NCBI GenBank assembly: GCA_947179485.1
Contig: OX359247.1
Span: 12,438,588-12,502,587, forward strand
Reading direction: 5' to 3'
From: Allacma fusca
Taxonomy: Eukaryota; Arthropoda; Collembola; Symphypleona; Sminthuridae
Length of the DNA: 64,000 bases
The translations under genes were made by a program, and so were the position numbers. Positions 1 to 14,500 of this stretch are shown here, in pieces; position 1 is the stretch's first letter, and each line of letters opens with the position of its first letter. Under the pieces are notes generated by a model. That model did not search any database. It saw only the letters and a list, made by a program, of their open reading frames with translations, and had not been told where the DNA came from.

Positions 1-1094
1 TATAGCCTACAGTATCGGATCTGCAATATATAGGCAGGCATATACATACATACTATTACCTATACCTACAATCTATGTATGTATGTACGTATAGCAATCC
101 CCCAACCAGACCGCTCATATGCACTTAAACAACAAGCAACACCCTAGTAGTATGTGGTTCGTTTTTGGAATTTAAATAGCTATGCTTTTTAACCCTGGAA
201 TAAAATACACATACATAAGATACATAAAAGTGGATACAGAACAGACAAATTCCATATATTATTTACTCAAAATGCCTCAAGAAGAACATAAAAAAAATGG
301 TCCTTCATTCTGTGTCCGGCTTATTTCAACGCACGTCGAGTCCCAAGTCTTGTGTAGATTCAATGCATACATAATTACATATCTATGTATTACAATCAAA
401 TCCTATTTACATCATCATTCCTTGATCTTCCACTTCATTCAAATCCCATGCCTAATTGAATATTCAATTATTATAAAATCCACCAGGGGAAAAAATACTT
501 TTGATATATTTTACATATACTATTTACATCCCTCCATAATCTCCACCCCTCCAACTATTTACAAGGAACATACATATCTATAGTAGTTTCCAAGTTTCCT
601 TATTACAACTTCAGCCCCGCCATACACATAATAATCCTTTACTTTATAATCCCATCAGCAATAATAATAACAAGCTCCACAACAGCGAGACGAGACATTA
701 CCGAATGATTTAAGTAGGAAAGCTGAGCTATAATCTTGACTTGAAGTGACTGGGTATACATACATATGTACATACGTATATGTACTATGCCATATGCGCT
801 AGTAGTAATACTGTGTATACGCACACAATTAATCTTCAAAGAGATTCTATAATAATTATTATCACATAGCCAAGGTTTTTTGACCATCCGAGAGCCAAGA
901 CAAAAAAACCAATTTTCATAATTTTATAGGCACAGAAATGAGCAACTATTTTAATTTCCTATTCCATATCCTGGTTAGGACGGGAGTTGCGACAAAAGGA
1001 AACGCCAAGAGGCCAATCCCGAAAATCCATATAATAAGTATATGAGCAGTTCCTATGAGTGAGTAACCAATTCCTCATCCGTGTCTGTCTCTCA

Positions 1095-1112
1095 GTGTGT
1101 GTGTGTGTGTGT
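1095..1112 (+). repeat. (GT)9 microsatellite
   Basis: Perfect GT run. Confidence 0.9.
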
Positions 1113-1416
1113 ATGAGTCAAAAGATGGATAATTAATTGACGAGCGACGGGGCTAATCTCTCCACCCATTCAAGACATTCGAATGTCGATCAACATTTTC
1201 CATTACTCAAACCCTGGAGGAAGAAAGGAGACGCATAATTTTCCCCCAGCAGTAGCGAGTATCGCCCATTAAGCCCTGCATTATGTCTTCGCACACCAAT
1301 CATAATCATTAAGTATGAGTTCTGTAAGTAAGTACAGTAGAAATATATATATAAGTATACTTAAGTATAACTACATACCTAACTCTGTCCACCTTTTAAT
1401 ACACACTCCCATACTG

Positions 1417-1438
1417 CACACACACACACACACACACA
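1417..1438 (+). repeat. (CA)11 microsatellite
   Basis: Perfect CA run. Confidence 0.9.
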
Positions 1439-4400
1439 AGGACTCATAATGAATTTACTTTCATGTTCAACAGTCGAGCCCCATTTGGGAACTCCTACAG
1501 TCAGTTACATTCACATCAAGACCTGCATTCGATGAGGTAAGGGCAAATTTCTGTGTTTAAAATTTATTTTAAACCATACTTGTCCCCCTATAACTAATAA
1601 CACGAGGACTATACATAGTAGTGCGGCAGACAATAAAATCCTCAAAGTTTAACAATAACTCACATCAAGTTTGAGTAAACACACACTTTTCTTACCGTCT
1701 TCCAGCCTTAATAAGAGTCGTTCTGCAGCAGGCTGCATAATATACCAAACTACAGCCTATAGCCCTATTTACAAATATACATATGTACATATACAGACGG
1801 ACAGAACCCCACAAACTTATTTGATTTCATTTTCCATCCATTTTATAGTATATCACCGGTCTGTTATGCTCTGTCGTTCCTGTCAACACACCCACATAAT
1901 TTACTAAATTGAATCCCATTCAACCAATAATACCCCAGTGTCACAAGGAACCGCTCTATTTCTCCCGGCCAGGAACATATCCATATACTATACCAACTTA
2001 GCCCTTTCATGCTATGTATAGATATATAGAACCACAAAGATAGATACATATACACACAAATAAACTTCTTGTGGATTACACAATAGTTGTAACTTCTAGC
2101 TCTGTCAATCCTTACGCTTCCACAATCCCATCGTCTCAAATGGGGATACATAAATACTCCCATTAGTATAGTTAGAAAAACAAGTAGATACATATCTATC
2201 TACATACCTATAAGCCGAAATAACATTCATTTCAACATTCGTGCACGCCATGCTCCCTCATGCAAGTTTACCAAGTCTTTCTTATATTGCTTGTCTCTGC
2301 CCTACGAAACATCAACCCAAACTCCATTTACCTGTAAAAGTTACTATTATGAATGTATATCCGTAGATACATGTAATTACATACATATACAGGGGCACAC
2401 GCAGAGTACATACATATATAGAGTCTCCAATATTCTACCCAAAGTAAAGAGTCAACTTGCTTTTATAGGCTAAAGTCCTATTCCAAGGACGACGTAAGAA
2501 ATGCTGAAAATCAAATATGTACATACATACATATGTACAATCAAGCATGGAAAGGGGGGACTCCAGTTCCATAATAATGCATTGCATCATTTAGTATATA
2601 AAGGAGATCGATAAAGAAATTGATTCTTTCTTTTATCAATGAAAGACGGACACTCGGGTTAGCTCAAGTTCCATTTTCCATGTTCCCAATGAAGTTCCAT
2701 CAGACCTACTGCTGTTCCCTTCTAGAAATAATTATGCAAATATCTCTCATTCATACGACGACTACAATCCTCCATCCCCTAATACACAAGTCCCAACTTA
2801 TTTTAATGGCAAGGCTCCCAAGGATGATTTTTTTTGCCAAGAAATCGTTTCATTCAGGATTTGTAAAAGAGTAGATTCATAACATACATATAAGTAGATA
2901 CATACACTGCTCAACCTTGAATATTAAATCTGGAAGCGTTAAGAAATGCTACTCCTAATAATTAATCCTTCCCCGAGTCTTCCAAACACTCTGTTGGCAG
3001 AAGTTCTCTGTATTACATAGGTAGTGTTTAGTGCTATGTAGTATATGTAGAGCCGGGAGCCAACGACAAAATTTCCTTCTACTCCAGCCTCAAGCCCTCA
3101 CTCCTCAGAATTCTTTACGCTGCCCTCATTAAAAACAGCTCTAATGTCAAGGAGCCTAGTGTTGATGGTGGAAGTGAAAATATTATTAACGTAAACTGAC
3201 CAGCCTGGAGCTTCCGGAGCAGAGAAGACCAAGAAGATTATATTATGGATGAGTATAATTATGATACCTCTATAACTATAGACATCTCTATATAATACCT
3301 ACATATACTTATGCATGCTCAAGTAGTGAGAAAAACTCAAATTAAAATATCAGTCACCACTCCGTAAAATCACATGGAGTGACAATGGAACCATAACGAA
3401 TTAATCTTCATTACAACTCACTATACTACGACAACAGCGCCGAAAACCAAGGGAATTGCTCCGAGAGGTGAGGCTCACAATAAGAGTGTAGTAAGTATCT
3501 ACATCATAGCCCTCAGCTCTCATGAATTAAGTTCTCATACATATTTACATACATGCATACATATCTACATATTTTTATAAAGTAGCACAGAGTCCTATAT
3601 CATAGTAATGTTCTATCCAATACCCATATGCATTCATTACATTCGTACATTATTAAACTCTGAAGTTCCATTTTGCCACCATACCTTGGACACACTACGT
3701 TTAACTACGGACTATAGCCATGCGTTTTGATTATCTATGCGTGCATTAATAAATCCTGGTTCGCCATGTAATTACTACGTAATTTGCTGCGTCAGAGCTT
3801 CAGTTCCCCTATATATCATCCCCATATAAATAATTACAGAGGGTAGGTAAAAATCCTAAATGATTCTCAAACCTAAATAAATTAGTTAAGCTCTCATGAG
3901 CCCTCCAACACTTGCTCTTTCTTAATTGAAATAGAAATTTTAATTTAACTTCCCACTGCCACAACCTCATCATGTGAGATGGCAAGACCTCTCAAATCTC
4001 AAAATCTCATGAGTCACCCAACAGAATAAGAAAGGTGACAGGAGACAATAGCAAAAAAAAAAAAAAAAAGAATCTCAAGAAATAGTACAAGGGCCACATA
4101 AGATCACAAACCAATAGAACACACTGAGACATTTGAATTTTGAAATCATAAGTTTTCTATTTAAGGTCTACTACAGTAAGAGCTGTGACAGCTGTCTGAT
4201 CGGGATCCAATATCTGTAGATGAATAGCTTCCAGCTAAAAATTAACTTTCAGTAATTATTTACTGGAGACCCTTCAGTACAGTACTATACTTACTACTAC
4301 AGTAGTTTAACTGTAACAACTTGAGAAAAACTATTTAAGAAGCAGTCACCCCTTTATCCAGGGCATCGCAGTGTTCTCACAAAAGAGCCAACCTTACACC

Positions 4401-4994
4401 AAGCACGTCTAAATATATTCAATGTGAGTAGACACATCTTACGGACAGCTATCATGTACTGAGAATAAAAATACAGAGACAGAAAGAAAAAGTCATTAAG
4501 ATGACAGAGCCCTATTCCATCCTGTATGACAAAGACTTTTAATTATCAGCCCCTCCGGCACTCTGCTAACAGTCGTCCCCACAAGACAATGAGACTGAGA
4601 CACATGGACTCCAAGCCAGTATTCATGTATTCATGTGTGTGTGTACATATATCTATTTATTTCCACATCAGCCCAACAACGTCTGTCGCTCCCCAAATCA
4701 AACAAGGAATTTTCCTAGCGAAAAGGGAAAAACCAAGTAAATATAATTTCTCAAGAGAGTCCCAAGAACAAAAGACATTTTTACAAACACACATTCAAGA
4801 ACGAGATGTCCTGTCAGCTTGAGATAAGACTCAAGACACAACCAGACAGACATATAAACAAACGCCTTTTATCCCACCAGTCCCCCCACCATGCTCCAAG
4901 TCCATCAAGAGAGTAAGTGTGTGTAATTCACTAAATTTAATCTAACAGGAGCTTTACGTACCATTCTTTCCTCCTCCTTCTTCTTCTTCTTTTC

Positions 4995-5017
4995 TTTTTT
5001 TTTTAAAAAAAAAAAAA
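4995..5017 (+). repeat. T10-A13 junction
   Basis: Ten T run straight into thirteen A, a self-complementary homopolymer pair able to form a hairpin, after a TTC-rich stretch (4975-4994). Confidence 0.9.
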
Positions 5018-5144
5018 GAAATCCCCAAAACTCCCAAGTCATCAAAGTCCCAAGGGGGGAAAAAAATCCCAACGTTTTATGAAAATAATGAACCTATTAG
5101 TCTAGTTCAAATTACAAATGACATTACTCCATTTTTTTTATCCA

Positions 5145-5168
5145 ACACACACACACACACACACACAC
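5145..5168 (+). repeat. (AC)12 microsatellite
   Basis: Perfect AC run. Confidence 0.9.
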
Positions 5169-5817
5169 CAGAGCACGACATCCCCATTACGCTCCTATTG
5201 TCTCTCTGACTTTGCTCCTTCAAAAACCCTGCCAAGAGTCACACTGTGCTACTGATACTACCATCACCCACTGAACTAAAACTAACTACAAGAAGTCAAG
5301 TGCAAGTCATTATACAAATTATAGCTGATGTATGTATGTGTCTTTTAGAACCCCCATGAAAAAAATAAAATAAAAGAGATCCGAAAGAAATCAAGGGCCA
5401 AATATGTTGTCACAGCACAATTTAAAAGTCACCTAACATAACATGACGCATTTTTTTTTCTAGTCAAAGTTGAGTCAGTGAAATGCTTCGATAACTTTAC
5501 AATCCTCACTGTTCTCACGTAAATTTCATACAATTCATCAGAGGATGAGGAGATGCTGCACAAAACCATCCACTTCTTCTTATTATATTGTATTATCACC
5601 TCTATCCCTTTTCAACTTTTTCCACATCGTTTACGCCGCAGAATTAAAGAGTAGAAGTCACCAAGGCACGCTAGACAATACTATTAAAACACCGTGATTA
5701 CCACTACAATAGGACTCAGCTATGTATGTATTATGTATATATTTTTAAACGTACTGAAACAGTAGTACAAGCAGTTTTCTTTTTGTAGTTCGACAAGGCT
5801 TGAGCATACATATAAAA

Positions 5818-5844
5818 GAAGCTGAAGCTGAAGCTAAGGCTGAG
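5818..5844 (+). repeat. short GAAGCT tandem repeat
   Basis: About four hexamer units (GAAGCT with variants). No open frame of note surrounds it. Confidence 0.8.
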
Positions 5845-8680
5845 TCTGTTATAGAAACAGAAGGAAGATCTCTCTAAATACTACACTACGCACGTACATA
5901 CAGGATTTCATACACGTATGCATTTATTCCCGATCTAAATGTTCCATAAAATAAAACAATCATTATCTCACTTGAAATTATGCGTGAATCGATTAAGCCT
6001 TAATAGGAAAAAACTCTGTTCCTACATATAGGAGTAATGCCCACGCACTCAAATAATAATTATTATATCAGTAATCGTCCGTAAAAATACTGTCCCTTGT
6101 CCCCTAATCGAGAACGTAAAATTGAACTGAAAGCCACAAAAATGTATAAAATATTACAGAGACGTTCCTAGGGCCAAAGCCAAATGCAGATATATGCATT
6201 CATTTTAAAACAAGTTATTGCATCATAGCAGAGAGAGAGAATCATCATTGCCACTATAACGTAACCGACGTCTCCAATAATTCCATCACTCAAATCCTCC
6301 CTTCATTCCTTCGAGACTGGCCTTTAAAATGTGCAATCTCGTATCGAGATGACTCGGTCAACCGCATTCTTATTTAGGCGATGCATATATGTACATAATA
6401 ATTACTTAAATGCGTGCTATCAACCATTGAGCGACTCACATTTTAACTCCACTCACTCACTCAGCAGGCAATGACATATATTTGAAGAAACCTCTTTAAT
6501 ATGCCCCATCCAATACATTACAGTACTACAAGGTATGTTCAGAGCACGTATACGTACATACATACTTAAACGTAGAAAAACATTAAAAGTGCGAATCACC
6601 CTCCTCTCTTCCCTCCCAATACCATCATGATCACAACAATTGATACAAGCTTCCGAGAATTCCAGTGTTGACATTCTTGACAATCCCAACATTCTTTCAG
6701 AGCTCATAATTTACACTCAATCATCATCATCAGAAGAAGAAGAAGAGAAGAAGAGAAGAAAAAAAAACATGAGAAATATACAAAAGCAAAAACGTTGTCC
6801 GAGTCAGGCCTTGCAAAGAAAAAGTCATCAACTCACCTCAAGAGAGAAAAAAAACGATTCATTCCATTATACATAGATAAGTACATACAATCGAACCTCA
6901 AATCCCATCGGAACTTACTCAATACGTAAACAACACACGTTCTGATATTGATGTATATCCAATATAGAATAGATACAAGTAAGTACGTGTAAATGGAATG
7001 ACTATATATGCTTAAAACTACAAATGACCCAGCCCAACAACAACTACATACATACATACGAAGATTCATTAAGACGTGACTCAATCATTCATTCAAAACT
7101 TCCAAGAGTCAACTCTCTACACCATGAAGTTCATAAAACGTTCCACCTGGCTTCCACTACTTCGACTTTACCCAAAACCTTACCACTATGACTTCCAAAA
7201 AAAATAAATATCCCCTCTCGTAGTTACTTATTACAGGGAAATACGCACCATGGAACTGGTATGAAACCCTGACGTCCATAAATGTAAATACATACTCATG
7301 CTATTTTTTTTAATCTTTATCTCCACTTCGGAAACTGAACATGACAAGCCATTACTTTAACTTTGGTTATGGCCGCCAAGATCCACTTGGGCTTTCTTAT
7401 TAGACTCTTATAAGTAGATATATATCATATAGATACTCAAATCCAACAAACAAACACATGCAGAGGCCCACATAAATACATGTCTACATACATACATAGG
7501 TACATACATACATACCACACTCCGAGACGACCTCATCCTTTCCACTTGAAGCGCTAAGAAGCGTCCGTGCTATAAATCTGTAACTTACTCATTAAATTAT
7601 AATAAGATACATATATATAAATATAAGTATATATACTTATACTTCCCCAGAGTCTGATTTCAGGATGTCTACTTTTAATTTTCAAGAGTCAACAACGGAA
7701 CCACTTTTACAAAATCATAGGAGCAACTTCTCAGGTCCAATTGGGATAACTTCACGAAGTCATTTGATCTTACATAAAAACAATCTTCTCCGTCTCGGAA
7801 TCAATAACAAACCGTGTAAAATTGCGAAAATTCCAATGAGAAACTAAACGCACAATTTCACGTCCCTATGAAATAACCGTACGTGCATACAACCGTACAG
7901 TACTTACCCCTCACAAGATGAGCATACACATAAGTCAAAGTCATAATATACCAGAGAAAAGAAAAGTCAAGGTTCAGCATGTCTCCATGTCTGTGTACAT
8001 CTAAAACCCATTTGTTCCATCACGTTGTTTAGCTCTCAGAGTTCACATATTTTATAAAACGTAGATACATATTATATATATATATATATTCTACACATAT
8101 ACATATGTATAATCCTAGCACCTACAGATACTTCAAAGCACAAGGACTCTGAAGAACACGAGTGATCAGAGAACCGCAACGCGCATTACTATACGTTATG
8201 TAGTGTAGCATCTAAAAGTATTATCCTCCCAAAAACGCAGAGCGTTTACAATTAGCTAAAATTGTCTTACCCTCCCACTAACCAGCAATCAGTGACTGAG
8301 TCTGAGTATATTTTGATTTTATCCGACCGTAAACCACCAAATGTTACAGCAGTGCAAAATAGCGTCCGCACGCATCCTTTTTTCTCCACAGTAAGTATTA
8401 CTTACCTATGAAGATGAAGAGCTATACAAACTCTATACCTTTGCAAGTCCTATATACTTATATATATAGATATATAGTACTAAATGGATACTGGAAAGCA
8501 GAGAAGAGAGAGAAAAAAAACCTGAGATATTACATCCATCAGACTAGTTACATAAAAATACATATGGTTATTATACATATGTACGTAAATGCTCTATCCC
8601 AAGATGATACAATCAGTGACTCATTTTGCATCTCCTCAAGCTAAACAGGACGTTTCACGAGTACTTGAATCTCTACTTAC

Positions 8681-8716
8681 TGTGTGTGTGTGTGTGTGTG
8701 TGTATGTGTGTGTGTG
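8681..8716 (+). repeat. (TG)n microsatellite
   Basis: TG run of 36 bases with one TATG interruption, followed by a GA-rich tract. Confidence 0.92.
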
Positions 8717-9062
8717 AGCGAGAGAGAAAGAGAGATATAGAAGCTCGAGGCCAAAAGAGTCAAAGTACGGACCGGATTTAGCTGGAAACTTTAGAGACTG
8801 CACCTATTTTCCTTTTCTTTAACCCACCGACAGACCATCCACACTACACATACATACATAATTCTCAACTGCTCCTACAGTATCATCTACTACCACTACC
8901 ACCCCTAATGCTACAAACCATAAAACAAGGTGCTAGAAGAGATTCAAATTCTGCAATAAAAATTTCGTCCATCTCAAGGATATGAGATCCTATACTGTTT
9001 ATGTATGTATGTAGATACATGTGAGTGCACATGCACACTGTGCCCAGTCTCTGTACGTCCTG

Positions 9063-9091
9063 TGAATGTACATATGCACAATGTACATTCA
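9063..9091. repeat. perfect 11-bp stem, 7-base loop hairpin
   Basis: TGAATGTACAT (9063-9073), loop ATGCACA, then ATGTACATTCA (9081-9091). The stem includes the common TGTACA word of this genome. It is too short for a classical microRNA precursor. Confidence 0.8.
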
Positions 9092-9464
9092 GAATAATTT
9101 AAACTATTCAAGTTTTAAACATCTCAAATCTTGCAAGCAAATTGCAATTTCCGTGTAATTTACAGCAAATATAGCCAACATTATTCTCCACCATTGTACA
9201 AATTATACAACCCATACGAGTCATCAAAATATACATAATTACGTCTACATACACACATTCCAAATTCATGGTCCTGGTCATATGTACATATGTATAATGT
9301 ATGTATGTACATGAGGATGAGTGCAAGATACAGAAAAAGAAGTAATAAGGCGTAGAGGTATAAGACCGGAATTCTGTAAATTTTCATGAAACTTGAACTG
9401 ACTAGGCAAGTATGAAACGTTGTAGGTAACAGTTGTTGTTAGTACAGAGCGAGAGCGAGTGAAC

Positions 9465-9500
9465 AAGAGAGAGAGAAAAAGAGAGAGAGAGAGAGAGAGA
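9465..9500 (+). repeat. GA microsatellite
   Basis: Interrupted GA run. A minus-strand open frame across it (9278-9628) owes its length to the repeat. Confidence 0.9.
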
Positions 9501-10271
9501 CAGAGTGAGGCAAGAGGATAGAATCCTAAGAAGAAAATTCTCCTTCTATCCTCATCCTGATTTGTAAATTTTCTTACTAGCCGAAGGGAGGATGGGATAA
9601 GACTCAATGGGGAAAAAAATTCATGCAAGAAACGACATGCTAACAGTCAACAAAACTATTCTAGCACCATTTTCAACGGTCAAAGTCAAGGTAGACGCAA
9701 TAAGGTAAAAAAAAAGGCAATGTCCAATTCCCTCTTAACAATAAATATTTCATGGAAACACATTCAAAAATTTGTTTTTGATGTCTCAGAGCATTCGTAA
9801 TAAGTGTACACAATTTAAGTTATGTATGGAGGAAAAATCCACTAGGACTTAATCTCCGTCAAGTAATCAAATATATATATATATTTTTTTTTGGGGAGAA
9901 ATCAAGGACAAAATATACATAGGACTCATTTCCCTGCGAAAAATCTCCTCTGCAGGAGGCATTGAAGCATATGTAGTACTATAGATACATATACACATAC
10001 AATTACGTCAATAAATATATGTAATTATTATGATCCGTCATCCTGTCCCTAGGTAGGGATCCTCCACACCATCCATAGAAACTAGTAACTTTGGAAGATA
10101 TTACTACATCATACTATTCCTTGCGGGTTGAGCCGCTCATAAATCTTTCCCCATTTCCCACCACTCATTCATTCCTCCTCTCGCACATTTCCCATCCGAA
10201 TTCCAGACTCAAAGCAGAACAAGCTTGAATTATATGTATGTGATACCTACCTCCACCGTCAGCCAGATATA

Positions 10272-10272
<1 letters not shown>

Positions 10273-10308
<36 letters not shown>
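10273..10308 (+). repeat. compound (CATA)n-(CA)n microsatellite
   Basis: ACAT units turn into a pure AC run, suggesting the tetramer and dimer arrays arise from one another. Confidence 0.9.
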
Positions 10309-10990
10309 GAGAAGACATATATCATTCATACTTCATACACATAAATACAATTCGTACAATTACAAGCGTACTTTATTTTCTGTCCAATTATCATCCTGTC
10401 GTAATTCTCTCTCTCTGTGTATGTATAATCAAGCATGCATGTATGTATGTATCAAAGTAATTTCCTACTACAAGGAAGGAGCTCAGCACAGTTCTAGTGT
10501 ACCATAAGTATATACTTTTATCTATTTATCTCTATAAGAATATTATACTCACTAATGCACGACGGCATTAGTTTATGTCAGCTGGACTTGTGTGCATATG
10601 TATTTGTATACTTATAGATACTTATATAATGTATGCATCACGCATTCCAAAAAGGCACTTCAACTCTCAGGATAACCTCCTACGTTCACTGTATTACTTT
10701 CCCCTATATATATACATACATACATAAACACGCACACATACATAGATACATATGAATTTATTATCAGTGAGTGAACCAACAAAATTTCCACCAATACCAA
10801 TGCTCACCTTCTAGTTACTAGTATTATTTCTACTCTGATTGATCAGTACACACACAGTAGTAATAGTAGCATAATAACATGTATGTCCATATCAGAAGTG
10901 TAAAAAAAAACAGTTCTGGTTATTCCTTCAGGATGAAGAAGCCCTCTCCATCGAAGCCTTCTATGAAGGATATATTACTTTTTGATGAAC

Positions 10991-11012
10991 AGTAGTAGTA
11001 GTAGTAGTAGTA
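10991..11012 (+). repeat. (AGT)7 microsatellite
   Basis: Seven AGT units followed by ACAGTAG. Confidence 0.9.
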
Positions 11013-11482
11013 CAGTAGTCACATATGATTTCCCTGGTAATAATTGTCCCAGCAATTAATTTTAATTACCGTAATATGTCAGCAATTGAGCCCAAATCCA
11101 GGGACCATTTACACATGCATACGCTCTAGTATATATAAGTATTCCCATTCATGAATCATGAGGATGATAAACTATCCAATTACTGGATGAGACTTCAGAA
11201 TTATTAATATAAATTAAGAAATGTAAAAAATCTATGACCATTTTAGTAATTACTAATAAGGGTTGTCTGTCTGTTGTATTACGACTGTGTACAGCAGTGA
11301 CTGCTCACATTGTTAGATGGAATGAAGTCAGTACAACGATGGTAAAGACTTCCTTGGAGAAATTCCCTGCTTTTATTTGTAGTTATAACCTACAACGACT
11401 TTTTCCCCCCTGATTAGAATATCTCAAGTCAAATGTATCCATGCAAATAACTCAAAGTGTACACAAAGTACAGAATAATACA

Positions 11483-11522
11483 ATATCATATCATATCATA
11501 TCATATCATATCATATCATATC
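11483..11522 (+). repeat. (ATATC)8 microsatellite
   Basis: Eight perfect pentanucleotide units, the only pentamer array noticed in the window. Confidence 0.95.
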
Positions 11523-14500
11523 ACCAAAGGAATGATGATGACTACATGCTAGATATCCTCGAAATTCTAATTATTATTGCATAAAGGAAATTGAAGAGGA
11601 AAAACTAATTGGGTGTTCTTGCTATACGGATACATTTAACTATACCTATACTTACATTACTTATACTAAATACTATACGTAAATTCCCATATACTTTGGC
11701 ATATAACATAGCTTTTAGTGGACTGTCATTACGACATAAGGACTAATCAAGCACAATGAAGATAAGCAACTTTCCCCCCGCTCACAGCTGGGACAGCGAA
11801 CATCAGCACAGAACATAATTTGTAATTCAATATATGTATTTTAAATTATAATTACATGAATTACCCAAAGGACGAGTCATGTAATATTTGAAGCATTTAA
11901 AAAAGAGTTACAATTTCAGCACGAAATTAGTTCCGTAATTTATGATTGGATATTACGTAGATATATACGTATGTACATGCATCCGTACATATATCTATTC
12001 TCATGTAATTACAAACATATAAGTAGATATACATACATATAAGTATATGCAATTACACAAGATATCTATATCTATGTCTATATATTTTACTATGTATACC
12101 TACATATAAGTAGATATACATATGTAATGATAGTAGTTCCATGTCATTTGACTGGATTGGCTATAGATATGTGTAATACTATTCACTGAGAAGAAGAAAA
12201 AAATCCCAACATCTTCATAAAACTGATAGGGATATTATTTAGTCAAGGGAAATAACTGGTTAATTTTTGATTTATGGGGGCAGAATTCATCTCGTCTTTC
12301 TAAGCAGATTCCGAGTCAGAACAGAGCTATCCCCTGTCTCAGTCTCCCAGTCCGAATAAATTATGACGTTAATCACAGTTTTAAATTATCTTCCCTCACA
12401 CCAATCAAGGCTGGTCAAATAATTAAATTTCATCTTCGATCGGTACTTTACAAGTCAATGTTACTATTCCTTATGGGAAAAACAAGTTCAATAACACGCC
12501 CGCCCTCCGACATGACATAGAAAAGTTGTGTAGTTAAATTTTTACTGAATAGTAATTAAGTATAAAAGTATATCTCTATACACAATTAAAAGTGTAGTTG
12601 CCACACCTCAAACTATCTATAAAATTAATAATTACATTCCTAATATCCAAAGCTTGAAGTCATAAAAATAAAATTACATTGCTTTAAAAAAATTTAAATG
12701 ATTTGTAATTAGTTGTCCTTTCATGTCCGAGCCTCCCGAGTGAATACGAGAAGAGGATCTGCACATACATACATACATATGTATATGCATATTACTGTCC
12801 AACATTTCCATTCTATAGACCTCACTATATGTAATTAAGTATAAGTAAAGTACATAATTAGTAATGTCAGCTCAAATGCTCGCACAAAATTGATAATATA
12901 TGGGTTTTCTATGTCATGTGTCAAACTACATAATGCATGATGGATGGATATAAAAATTGGCAATGGTCAGTGTCAGTGTCATACCGTCCCAGTAAAAAAA
13001 TAATTTCAAATGTGACAAATGAGAGGACTCCGTTAAACGCCTGAATTTTAGATTTCAAACCCGTAAGCACGATATACAGATATGTGTAGGATATAGGATA
13101 ATCTAATTATTTTGATTGCCAATCAGTAGTGTCAATAATTATTATTGATGATGGTAAATTTTATCAAGGACATTGGTTGGACAAATGTATTTGTAAATAC
13201 GTATGCTCAGCTTAACAGAAGGACAAGACATTTCATGTCGAAGTGCAAATTGAAATTTGAGTTCATAACCAGTGACATTGTGACATAGTATATTGTGTAG
13301 GCTAGAGCAACATATTTAATTATTACAATTGGACAAACCCAGTGCACTGGGTTATTCATCCTCTCAAAATGTAAAAGTTCACATTCAAATTCAAAAATCT
13401 CATATTTCTTAATCCGTAACTATAAAAAGCTATATGGGAGGCTCACTTGGTGTCTCTCCTTGTCCGTCTCACAAGTGGGGGAAACCCGATGCTATTACAT
13501 TTCCTAATACGTGCTTAAGTAATAATAATGTTTCCCGCAGGAGACTAAGACTAACATAAGGTTTTTAAAATGCACCCATGCGCATATGTACATATAGGTA
13601 CAAAAATACTACATACATACATAGAGACATGAGACATAAGTTTCCCTATAACTTGACCACCTAAACTCCCACAGATTAATTACCCGAAAGGAAAAAAGTC
13701 TCATTCATAGTCTCAACACTATTCATATGTACATACTTACATATGTATATGCACAATTGCACAAAAGACTGAGTACGGATTATTATGCAAATGTTCCCAT
13801 ACGTACATCCTTATTATTTTTCCCAACAACACGGAGTCCTAAGCCGAAGCCGTGATTCACATTTTCTACAAACTCCAAAACAGGGGTTAGCACGCTAACA
13901 ATAATCACAGGGCAACCACAGAAAAGAGGAAAGGAAAAGAAAACCAACGTCCAAGTTGCATGCAAGACCTACAAACTACAAAAACATCCATGTGTCCGGA
14001 TTCCGGATATAATAATATGTGCATCCGAATGCATGCAATGCACACAAAACAAAAAAAACAAAAATCTAGCCTCAAATTCAGACAACACAAAAATTCGCTT
14101 AGAATTAAAACTAAGTAAAACCTTCTATGGAACAACAACAAAAATTTGAGATAATTTAACATTGTACTTAATATCCACATCCAACCATCCTTCACGCAGA
14201 ACCCACAGCCGACCTTAGTCATTGTCATACAGAATCAAACGCACACTCCAAGCCTGTAATTCAGCAATTAAGCTTAAATACTTGAAAAGGAACATTAGTA
14301 ATAGTAATGACCTCCATCCAGCTAATAAAGACAGTGTCATATGGACATTTTCATTTCATATCCTGAACTTCCATTAAAATCTAAAACAATGAGTTCTAGA
14401 CACTTAAGTACTAGTAGGCAGTTGAATTGTTGAATTCTTCAAAAATACGTGATATTCCTCAAAAACCCTTCATGACTTGACTACATAGGAATAAAAAATA

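Noticed and set aside
182-583. 133-codon open frame on the plus strand
   Set aside because: Composition (Ile, Tyr, Ser, His rich) mirrors local AT-rich DNA; no motif, no splice or start context, no recognised family.
4053-4069. A17 run as the tail of a retroposed sequence
   Set aside because: No upstream body resembling a SINE, LINE or processed gene and no flanking duplication.
9278-9628. 116-codon minus frame with SLSLSL stretch resembling a signal peptide
   Set aside because: The hydrophobic part is simply the translated GA/CT microsatellite.
12015-12122. 21-base direct repeat (12015-12035 and 12102-12122)
   Set aside because: Made of the common TATAAGTA/TACATA words; more likely local simple-sequence duplication than element ends.
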